From: JAHOYW01 sp964515915 | GTDB lineage: Bacteria; Verrucomicrobiota; Lentisphaeria; Victivallales; Victivallaceae | Length of the DNA stretch: 20,985 bases | Direction of reading: 5' to 3' | NCBI GenBank assembly: GCA_964515915.1 | Contig: CAZEXM010000034.1 | Location: 1 to 20,985 of the forward strand | Shown here: one piece after another, positions 14,383-20,985 of the stretch | Layout of the letters: each line of letters starts with the position of its first letter | Numbering within the stretch: position 1 is the first letter of the stretch | Made by a program: the position numbers and the translations under genes | The notes under the pieces: model-generated | The model's database searches: none | What the model was told of the DNA's origin: nothing | The model's input: the letters and a program-made list of their open reading frames with translations, nothing else

Positions 14383-15726
14383 ATGAATATAATTGTATCT
14401 TTAGATATCGGGACAAGTAAGATTGCGGCGGTGGCGCTTAATTGCCATAGTCAAGAAACTATTGCCCTTGTGTCTGCTGTTAATCAGGCAACGGTTGATG
14501 GACTTCCTGACGGACGGCATGAGCAATCTCCGGAAACGATTTTTCGGCAATGCCTGGAATTATTGCGTCAACTCGCGGACTCCGGCAAATTCTCAACTAA
14601 TATGGCAAAATCGATAGCTATTTCCGGCCAGATGCATGGAGTGTTGCTGGTCGACCGAAAACTAAAGCCGCTGACAAACCTGATAAGCTGGTGCGACCAG
14701 CGCGCGGTTGAGCTGACAGCGACGATCAAGCGTTCAAGTTGGCCTGTTGACCGTACGGGATGTTATTTGCATCCCGGATACGGCGGCGCCACTTTGGCGG
14801 CCTTAGCGGCAAAAAACCAGATACCTTACGGCGCGGGAGCGTTGACGATTGCCGATTATGTCGCGGCAAAATTGAGCGGCGTGGCGGCAACTGAACCAAG
14901 CCACGCCGCCAGTTGGGGAATCATGGATATTAAAAATAACTGCTGGGATATGGAGATAATTAAACATTTGCAATTGCCGCCTGAAGTATTACCGGAAATT
15001 CGTAATCCCATGAGCATACTGGGGACACTCGCTGCTTCCGCTGCTTGCGAAACCGGCCTGCCGCAGGATGTCAAGGTTTGTTCGCCGCTGGGTGATAACC
15101 AGGCCAGTTTTATCGGAGCGTGCGGCCTGGAGCACAATACATTACTGCTGAACATTGGCACCGGTGGACAGATTTCACTGCCGTGCCGGGATTTTTCCAT
15201 CCATGACGGTTTGGAAACCAGGCCAATGCCGTTTGGTAATTTTCTGCTGGTGGGAGCCAGTTTGTGCGGAGGACGCTCTTATGCGCTGCTTAAAGATTTT
15301 TTCAGGGCCACTGTGCGTAAGTTTACCGATACGGAACTTGATGACGGTGAGGTATATAAGCTTATGGATCAGCTGGCGGTGGAAACGGAACAAGCTTTGA
15401 CTGTTGATACGTGTTTTGCCGGTACCCGTATGAATCCGGCGAAACGCGGGGCTGTTACTTCGATTGGAATTGAAAACTTTACTCCTGCCGCATTAAGCCT
15501 GGGGTTTATGCGCGGAATGGTGAATGAACTTACCGGAATGCTTCCGCCGGAAACGCTTAATAATTTTACTAAAGTCATAGCCAGCGGCAACGCTGTGCGT
15601 AAAAGTCCGCTGGTTCGGCAGTTGATTACGAAAGAGCTGGGGCTTTGCTGTGAATTAACGGACAGTAAAGAAGAGGCCGCTGCAGGCGCGGCACTGGCGG
15701 CGGCAAAAACATTGGAGTTGATATGA
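14383..15726 (+). CDS. FGGY-family carbohydrate kinase (sedoheptulokinase/xylulokinase-like), first gene of the glycyl radical operon
   Basis: 447 residues, ATG start with GAAGGA six bases upstream. Cytosolic sugar kinase of the FGGY fold: phosphate-1 motif LDIGTSKIAAVAL (residues 7-19), SGQMHG (81-86), LISWCDQRA near 100, catalytic D238 in LGDNQASFIGA, NIGTGGQ from 257, and the C-terminal ATP-site ASGNAVRKSPLVRQ. The GDNQASF block resembles sedoheptulokinase-like proteins more than xylulokinase or ribulokinase, and the protein is about 50 residues shorter than XylB. The substrate is unknown. The stop overlaps the activase start by 4 bases (ATGA), so the two are translationally coupled. The kinase probably phosphorylates the substrate before, or the product after, the radical step. 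Confidence 0.85.
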   Translation: MNIIVSLDIGTSKIAAVALNCHSQETIALVSAVNQATVDGLPDGRHEQSPETIFRQCLELLRQLADSGKFSTNMAKSIAISGQMHGVLLVDRKLKPLTNLISWCDQRAVELTATIKRSSWPVDRTGCYLHPGYGGATLAALAAKNQIPYGAGALTIADYVAAKLSGVAATEPSHAASWGIMDIKNNCWDMEIIKHLQLPPEVLPEIRNPMSILGTLAASAACETGLPQDVKVCSPLGDNQASFIGACGLEHNTLLLNIGTGGQISLPCRDFSIHDGLETRPMPFGNFLLVGASLCGGRSYALLKDFFRATVRKFTDTELDDGEVYKLMDQLAVETEQALTVDTCFAGTRMNPAKRGAVTSIGIENFTPAALSLGFMRGMVNELTGMLPPETLNNFTKVIASGNAVRKSPLVRQLITKELGLCCELTDSKEEAAAGAALAAAKTLELI

Positions 15727-16592
15727 AAATATTCGCAAAGGGCTGGAGCAATGGTTTTGATGGCCCGGGGAAACGATTTGTCTATTACCTGAAAGGCTGC
15801 AATTTTCGCTGTCTCTGGTGTGGTTCCCCTGAAAGCATCTCTCCTGAGCCTGAAATATTGTTTTATCCGGAGAGAAGTGAATTCGCGGCAGCGTGCTGCG
15901 ACAAGGGAGCCGTGGAAGGGACGCATTTGAAACGTGAAATATGTAATAATTGTGCCAGCATGTCCTGTATAAATATCTGGCATAATCGTGCCTTCGAACT
16001 TGCCGGTACGGAAATAGCTAAAACTGAAATTATTCAGGATGTGGAACAGCGGATGGCAATGTTCGGCACCGACGGCGGGATTACTTTTAGTGGCGGGGAA
16101 CCTACATTACAACTGGATGACCTGCTTGATGCCGCGCAGGAGTTGAAGTCACGCGGCATCAATCTGACTGTCGAGACCAATGCGGCTTCGCCGCGTTTTA
16201 AAGAATTATATGACGCGTTTGATTTGCTGATATGTGATTTAAAATGCATAACGCCGGAGCTGCATTGCAAGATTACCGGAACTGCTAATGATATTATTCT
16301 GAAAAACATAAGCGAAGCGGTAGCTGCCGGTATCAATATGATTATCAGGGTGCCATTGATAGAAGAGCTCAACTTTACAATTTCCGAGCGTGAACGCTTC
16401 TACAGATTTTTTAATTCGGCCAGGCCTGAAAAAGTGGAATTTTTACGTTTGCATCAACTTGGGCTGCCTAAATATAAAGCACTGGGGCAAAGCTGTCCGG
16501 CCGTGGAACTGAATCCACCGGAAAAACAAGTGGTGGAAGCTTTTTGTGAGAGTTTGACCGCAATTGGAATAAACGCGAAATTGTTACATTAA
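15723..16592 (+). CDS. Glycyl radical enzyme activating enzyme (radical SAM, PflA family)
   Basis: 289 residues. Uses S-adenosylmethionine and a [4Fe-4S] cluster to abstract a hydrogen from the partner enzyme's glycine. The radical SAM motif is C26-N-F-R-C30-L-W-C33 (CxxxCxxC). DGGITFSGGEP (SAM-binding GGE at 124-126) is characteristic of GRE activases. Between them, residues 50-95 form an insert with Cys 58, 59, 74, 77 and 82, ending HNRAFELAGTE. In most dehydratase-type activases this ferredoxin-like insert has eight Cys for two clusters; here only enough for one remain. ATGA overlap with the kinase upstream and a 14-base gap to the enzyme downstream leave little doubt that this is its cognate activase. 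Oxygen-sensitive chemistry implies anaerobic life. Confidence 0.93.
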   Translation: MKIFAKGWSNGFDGPGKRFVYYLKGCNFRCLWCGSPESISPEPEILFYPERSEFAAACCDKGAVEGTHLKREICNNCASMSCINIWHNRAFELAGTEIAKTEIIQDVEQRMAMFGTDGGITFSGGEPTLQLDDLLDAAQELKSRGINLTVETNAASPRFKELYDAFDLLICDLKCITPELHCKITGTANDIILKNISEAVAAGINMIIRVPLIEELNFTISERERFYRFFNSARPEKVEFLRLHQLGLPKYKALGQSCPAVELNPPEKQVVEAFCESLTAIGINAKLLH

Positions 16593-16606
16593 AAAATGGA
16601 GTTAAT

Positions 16607-18925
16607 ATGAATACCCGCATAAAACAATTAAGCGATGGAGTAGAACTACTGCGTAAATTCAAGCGCAGCCAGAAAACAATAAACACCTGGTTCTATGTTC
16701 AGGAAATTAAAATGAATGAACGCGAAGCCATGCGCCGGGCCGGACTTGAAACAGAAGACGCTTACGGGCAAGCCGGGCTGCTCTGCCGGGTGGTGGAGCG
16801 TATGCCCTTATCTATTCCTGACGGCAGCGCAATTGCCGGCTCTCAGGACGGCGCGTTTTCTCCATCGTACGCTCTCATTAATCCGAATTTCAAGGTGGAG
16901 GAATTTGCCGGATATTGTGATCCGTGTGCGGTTTACAGTGATGTTGTCCTGGAAAAAGGCCTGACTTATGAACGGGTTGAAAAGGTTCGCAAATACTGGG
17001 AAGACAGCGATTATGTGCGAAAACTTTATGATATTTCAGGACAATTCGAGCGTTACACGAAAGAAGTAGCGTTTTTTATGGAGCCGGTTACCGGGCACAC
17101 GATACCCGATATGAGGCCGTTTCTGAAGCACGGAGTGGCGGCAATGCGGCGGAAAGCGCTGGAGTCCGGAACAGAATACGGCAAAGCAATGGCACGAAGT
17201 TTGGAAGCTGTACAGATTCTCGCCCGGCGTTATCGTGAACTGGCACTGGAAAAAGCTCACTGCGGACAAATGGCGGCAACACTCGCGAAAGTTCCGGAAG
17301 CCGGAGCGGAAAACCTGCACGAAGCTATCCAGAGTTTTGTTTTGCTGTGGCAGCTGATGGTGATTGAACAGGCACCTAATCCTTATGCGTTTTCCGCGGG
17401 AAATATCGACCGTATTTTCGCGCCGTATTATAATAGCGAAGAGTTTGAGGAAGCCGTGGAGCTGGTGCGGCATTTGTTGTGTTTTTATCAGGTTGGAAAC
17501 CGTTGCTGGGCAATTTCCCAGAACATCATGGCAGGCGGGCGGGACGAGCACGGCAATGATTTAAGCACGGACATGACGGAGGCGGTGCTGGAAGCGTTTT
17601 TCCGCAGTAACGACCCGCAACCGGCGCTTTCCGTAAAAGTTCATGCCGGAACACCGGAAAAAATCTATCACAACACAGGGCGCTTTTTCTTTACGCCCGG
17701 ACATTCAACCCCGTCGCTTTTTAATGACGATTCTATTTTTCCAATGCTGGAGAAACAGGGTGTAGCTGTTGCCGACCTGAAAGATTACTCCATTGCCGGA
17801 TGTCAGGAACCGCTGATTATGGGCAAGGCGTCACTCAATACCACCAACACCTGGCTGAACCTCGGAAAAGTCCTGGAACTGGCTCTTAATGACGGTAAAT
17901 CGACTATTACCGGAGAACAGATCGGTCCAAGCTGGAAGGAACTCGGTTTGAATAGCGCGGAAGAAGTTTTCAAGGACGCGGAATTGGTATTCTTCCGGGT
18001 TTTAGATTTTCTATTACCCCTGATGGAAGACGCCGGCAATGCCTGCACCACTCTCCTCGGAGTTGAAAAACCGGTAGCTTTTACATCTTCACTTATGGAC
18101 AGCTTTAACAGCTTCAGGGATATGCGTGATCCGGAAAATCCCGGTGTGCGTTACAATGGCAGCGGCTGCCTTATTCATGGCCTCGGAGTCGTTGCCGATT
18201 CGTTTGAAGCGCTGAAGGCGGCCATGAGTTCAGGATTATGGTCGGCGGAGGAAATCAGGCAGGCACTGGCATCCGACTTCAAAAACCGGAACAGGCTGCA
18301 GGAATTTCTGGAATCACAAGTCAAATATGCGAATAATATTGAAGTCCCGGACAACACCGCGGTAAGGATATTGAGTGCGGTCAGTAAGCGTATAAGCGCA
18401 TTGCGCAACCCGGCGGGAAAAGAATTTCTTGCCGATTGGTCTACTCCGAGCACCCATTTGCTTTACGGCTATTGGGTGGGCGCCACTCCCGACGGAAGAC
18501 GAGCAAGGACAATGCTGGGATATGGTATCGACCCGCGCCCGGAAGCAGCGGTCAGTGAACTGCCGGAACGCCTGCTGTCATACAGAAAACTACCCTATCA
18601 TCAAATGACCGGGGGATACGCGTCGCATATCGGAATATGCCCGATTGACGCCGAGCTTGAATCCAAAGGCCTCTGGATGCGCGATCATATCATCAAGCCA
18701 TTATTCCGGCTGGGCGAGGAGGTGCCGGAATCTCCGTACTACGTCTATTTCAACATCGATACCGCCGAAAATCTGCGTGCGGTGCTGAAGTCTCCGAAAA
18801 AATTAGTGCCAAGCGGCGTGTATATTATGCGTATTCACGGAACATTCGTAAATTTTCTGGATCTGTCCCCGGCAATCCAGGAGGACATAATAAAACGCCT
18901 CGAGGCGGGAGCTAATACCGCATGA
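16607..18925 (+). CDS. Glycyl radical enzyme of the C-x-E (dehydratase/lyase) type, substrate unknown
   Basis: 772 residues, ATG start with ATGGAG as ribosome site. Ten-stranded GRE barrel family. Thiyl-radical Cys is C399 in AGCQEP, with the general base E401 two residues on, the pattern of dehydratase- and lyase-type enzymes (glycerol dehydratase, choline lyase) and not the Cys-Cys of pyruvate formate-lyase. The glycyl radical loop near the end has G745 in RIHGTFVNF followed by LDLSPAIQEDIIKR. Other GRE blocks: GNIDRIFAPYY (near 265), GGRDEHGNDLS, QPALSVKVHAGTP, FNDDSIFP and TPDGRRAR. H-G-T at the radical site and CQEP differ from the usual x-G-Y and CVEP, so it belongs to a divergent subgroup. 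Kinase and isomerase neighbours suggest a sugar or polyol phosphate substrate, for C-O bond elimination or ring opening. Confidence 0.93.
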   Translation: MNTRIKQLSDGVELLRKFKRSQKTINTWFYVQEIKMNEREAMRRAGLETEDAYGQAGLLCRVVERMPLSIPDGSAIAGSQDGAFSPSYALINPNFKVEEFAGYCDPCAVYSDVVLEKGLTYERVEKVRKYWEDSDYVRKLYDISGQFERYTKEVAFFMEPVTGHTIPDMRPFLKHGVAAMRRKALESGTEYGKAMARSLEAVQILARRYRELALEKAHCGQMAATLAKVPEAGAENLHEAIQSFVLLWQLMVIEQAPNPYAFSAGNIDRIFAPYYNSEEFEEAVELVRHLLCFYQVGNRCWAISQNIMAGGRDEHGNDLSTDMTEAVLEAFFRSNDPQPALSVKVHAGTPEKIYHNTGRFFFTPGHSTPSLFNDDSIFPMLEKQGVAVADLKDYSIAGCQEPLIMGKASLNTTNTWLNLGKVLELALNDGKSTITGEQIGPSWKELGLNSAEEVFKDAELVFFRVLDFLLPLMEDAGNACTTLLGVEKPVAFTSSLMDSFNSFRDMRDPENPGVRYNGSGCLIHGLGVVADSFEALKAAMSSGLWSAEEIRQALASDFKNRNRLQEFLESQVKYANNIEVPDNTAVRILSAVSKRISALRNPAGKEFLADWSTPSTHLLYGYWVGATPDGRRARTMLGYGIDPRPEAAVSELPERLLSYRKLPYHQMTGGYASHIGICPIDAELESKGLWMRDHIIKPLFRLGEEVPESPYYVYFNIDTAENLRAVLKSPKKLVPSGVYIMRIHGTFVNFLDLSPAIQEDIIKRLEAGANTA

Positions 18926-19908
18926 TGTGTATTAACAAAACAGATTCGATCAGAACTAAAATATTCCGGGCTATCCTCAATGGCGACTTTGCCCCGGGGG
19001 AAAAACTGCCGACCGAGCGCGATATGGCCAAACATACCGGAACCAGCCGCGTTACGGTAAGGCGGGCTTATGAGCAACTCGAACAAAGTAATATTTTATA
19101 TCGGGAACAGGGACGCGGAACTTTCGTGGCAAGCCATTCCGACGGCAACTCTGAATCATGTAAGCAGATTGCACTGCTTACGAACATGAGTGATTATTTC
19201 GAGCTTGAGTTTATCCGGACAGTTGAAAGAACCTTGTCCAAAAAAGATATGCTGCTGGTCTTGCGGCTTACCGAGGGAATTCCAGAACAAGAAGAACTGG
19301 CGGCCATAGACTTGGTTGGTAAAGGAGTGGATAATTTGATAATATGGCCAAGCGGCCATACTTTCCCTGAAAAAACTTTTGAGAGACTGCGGGTACTGGG
19401 CACGAATATGGTGTTCTTTGACCGGATGATCCCGGGTAATTATGCGGACTATGTGGGATTGGACAATAACGACGCTATGAACAAACTTTTTGCCCAGGCG
19501 GTGAAATCGGGCCTGAATAATCCGGTATTTGTTACTCATAGCGACATTTTCATAGACAGTGACATGATGCGGCTGCAGGCATTCAACAAAAACTGCGCTG
19601 AACGGAACGTTAAAGGAACAATAGTGAAGTTGTCTTACAAGGAAAGTTTGCTCAGTCTTCCTGAAAATATTCCTCAAGACAGCACTGTTTTCAGTGTGAA
19701 TGACACAATGGCTGATAAGCTCAAGCCGTTTATTCCCCGGCAGTCCATCTACAGCATAGACGGATTTATCGATTATGCCGTCTCATACAGACAGCCGACG
19801 CAGGAAATGGCTGAATTGGTAGTATCCATGCTCTTTAAACAACAGAAAAAAGGTTCTCATTGGAAAGCATCCCGAAAATACTGCAAAGGAGAATTGATAA
19901 ATGTATGA
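18922..19908 (+). CDS. AraR-like transcriptional regulator (GntR winged helix plus LacI-type sugar-binding domain)
   Basis: 328 residues, overlapping the glycyl radical enzyme gene by 4 bases (ATGA); a second in-frame ATG lies at 18925. Residues 8-72 form a GntR winged helix-turn-helix: LPTERDMAKHTGTSRVTVRR, then YEQLEQ and a wing GRGTFVA. From residue 80 a periplasmic-binding-protein-like effector domain follows: IALLTNMSDYF, VDNLIIWPSG, FFDRMIPGNYADYVGLDNND and VFSVNDTMADKL. This two-domain layout is that of AraR of Bacillus, a repressor released by a sugar. Encoded inside the operon, it probably regulates it by a sugar ligand, possibly the kinase substrate. No matching operator was found with confidence; the araB palindrome is a candidate. 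Confidence 0.9.
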   Translation: MMCINKTDSIRTKIFRAILNGDFAPGEKLPTERDMAKHTGTSRVTVRRAYEQLEQSNILYREQGRGTFVASHSDGNSESCKQIALLTNMSDYFELEFIRTVERTLSKKDMLLVLRLTEGIPEQEELAAIDLVGKGVDNLIIWPSGHTFPEKTFERLRVLGTNMVFFDRMIPGNYADYVGLDNNDAMNKLFAQAVKSGLNNPVFVTHSDIFIDSDMMRLQAFNKNCAERNVKGTIVKLSYKESLLSLPENIPQDSTVFSVNDTMADKLKPFIPRQSIYSIDGFIDYAVSYRQPTQEMAELVVSMLFKQQKKGSHWKASRKYCKGELINV

Positions 19909-20985
19909 CATTGAAATATTAAACAATCCGGTATTCTTCGAATCAAACCGGGTATGGCGCTGTTATACCGGCGGTAAACTGCTGGATGAGTTCCTTGGCA
20001 ATGATACTGCTCTTGACGGGAATTTCCCGGAAGAGTGGCTGGCTTCCGTAACTCTTGCGGACAACGACGATTATCAACAGTCGCCAAATGAGGGATTATC
20101 CCGGATTCGAGGCACCGAACTTATTTTTGCTGATCTGCTGCGAGAGTTCCCTGTTGATGCCCTGGGCAGTGCTGATATTGATGGCATTGGAGTATTATGC
20201 AAGTTTCTCGATTCAGCAATCCGTCTGCCCGTACAGTGCCACCCTGACCGGGAATTTGCTCGTATACACTGTGATTCTGAATACGGCAAAACTGAATCCT
20301 GGCTGATTCTCGGCACCCGTGAAATTAACGGCGAATCTCCCTATATCCTTCTCGGCTTCAAGCCTGATGTCAGTGAAGCCAAATTTCGTGAAGCGGTAAA
20401 CGCTCAAGATATTCCGACCCTGACCGCTTGTTTTCATAAGTTTTCCGTCAAACCTGGTGATGTCTATTTTATTCCGGGACGGATTCCGCACGCAATCGGT
20501 CCGGGAATTTTATTGCTTGAAGTTCAGGAACCAACTGACCTGGTGATACAGCCGGAAAGACAAATCGGAAATGTAACTCTCAGCGAAAAACAAATGCGGG
20601 GCGAGCTTGACCGGAACACCGCGTTTTCATGTTTTGACTATAAAGGAGCGACAACGGAAAAGCTGCTTAAGAAGCTCAAACTTTCGGCTCAGGTAAAACA
20701 GCAGTATCCGGCGGCCTTACTCGAACGTATCATCGGTCCGGAACATACGAATTGTTTTCAAGTAGATAAACTCACTGTTACGGGAGAATTTGAATTGACT
20801 TATGATTCTCCATGGCATCTCGGAGTTGTTACTTCCGGTTCAGGAACAATTTCAGCAAGCGATAGATTCCCAATAAAACGCGGTGATAATTTTTTTATAT
20901 CCAGGCAAATAAAAAAATTAAAATACAATTGTGGTTCTTCACAAAAATCTGTTCTGCGGCATAATAACTACCGCCTTCCTATCCA
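19901..20985 (+). CDS. manA: Class I mannose-6-phosphate isomerase (partial, continues past the window)
   Basis: 361 codons are visible and open to the window end. ATG overlaps the regulator's end by 8 bases, with AAAGGAG about 9 bases upstream. Zinc-dependent cupin enzyme interconverting mannose 6-phosphate and fructose 6-phosphate. Metal ligands by position: Q112 and H114 in VQCHPD, E132 in KTESWLIL and H197 in PGRIPHAIG. The C-terminal cupin begins with FELTYDSPWHLGVVTSG. E. coli ManA has 391 residues, so roughly the last 30 residues may be missing. Within this operon it could feed a hexose phosphate into glycolysis, or be recruited for an analogous ketose/aldose step; substrate not proven. 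Confidence 0.88.
   Translation, partial: MYDIEILNNPVFFESNRVWRCYTGGKLLDEFLGNDTALDGNFPEEWLASVTLADNDDYQQSPNEGLSRIRGTELIFADLLREFPVDALGSADIDGIGVLCKFLDSAIRLPVQCHPDREFARIHCDSEYGKTESWLILGTREINGESPYILLGFKPDVSEAKFREAVNAQDIPTLTACFHKFSVKPGDVYFIPGRIPHAIGPGILLLEVQEPTDLVIQPERQIGNVTLSEKQMRGELDRNTAFSCFDYKGATTEKLLKKLKLSAQVKQQYPAALLERIIGPEHTNCFQVDKLTVTGEFELTYDSPWHLGVVTSGSGTISASDRFPIKRGDNFFISRQIKKLKYNCGSSQKSVLRHNNYRLPI

Noticed and set aside
14383..15726. Xylulokinase (xylB) for the operon's kinase
   Set aside because: It shares SGQMHG with xylulokinases, but the GDNQASF block, shorter length and lack of a xylose isomerase neighbour do not support a specific xylB call; left as FGGY kinase.
16607..18925. Pyruvate formate-lyase as identity of the glycyl radical enzyme
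   Set aside because: Pyruvate formate-lyase has two adjacent Cys in the thiyl loop; here a single Cys is followed by Q and E (C-x-E), the dehydratase/lyase pattern, and sugar genes surround it.

Overview
The window looks like chromosomal DNA of an anaerobic member of the PVC superphylum, most likely Lentisphaerota (Victivallales-like) or a close relative such as Kiritimatiellota. The main reason is a minus-strand operon whose order and protein features match the Akkermansia Amuc_1098-1102 pilus-like locus. Anaerobic sugar metabolism (a glycyl radical enzyme with its activase) and interspersed palindromic repeats fit this. The taxonomic call is inference; no rRNA or tRNA gene is present.

Left part (1-7417, minus strand). 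Positions 5301 down to 1 hold a tight pilus-like operon. It contains a small secreted protein, a PilM-type actin-like ATPase fused to a membrane-anchored PilN-like half, two single-pass membrane proteins (one Amuc_1100-like, one with a zinc ribbon and calcium-loop repeats), and the first 34 codons of a secreted protein where the PilQ-type secretin is expected. Upstream lie the housekeeping genes secG, tpiA and folK.

Middle (7511-11025, plus strand). fmt, an RNase E/G-family ribonuclease and pyrF (the last two probably cotranscribed). Then comes a 642-bp gene-free stretch holding a 272-bp element made of nested hairpins, a short dispersed repeat, and the araB promoter with a 26-bp near-palindrome over the -10 region.

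Right part (11668-20985, plus strand). An intact L-ribulokinase gene (araB) is followed by a decayed locus: the first codons of araD are joined, out of frame, to the tail of a GH51 alpha-L-arabinofuranosidase gene. This suggests a collapsed arabinose operon. After it come a near-consensus sigma70 promoter without an adjacent gene, a structured spacer, a 179-bp element with CTAGTACACT ends and a small orphan reading frame. Then follows the most interesting unit: a five-gene, translationally coupled operon encoding an FGGY sugar kinase, a radical SAM activase, a divergent glycyl radical enzyme of the C-x-E (dehydratase/lyase) type, an AraR-like GntR/LacI-type regulator and a class I mannose-6-phosphate isomerase (cut by the window edge). 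I read this as a regulated anaerobic pathway in which a sugar or polyol is phosphorylated, undergoes radical C-O cleavage or dehydration, and enters glycolysis. The substrate cannot be told from the sequence. It is the best candidate here for an undescribed system.
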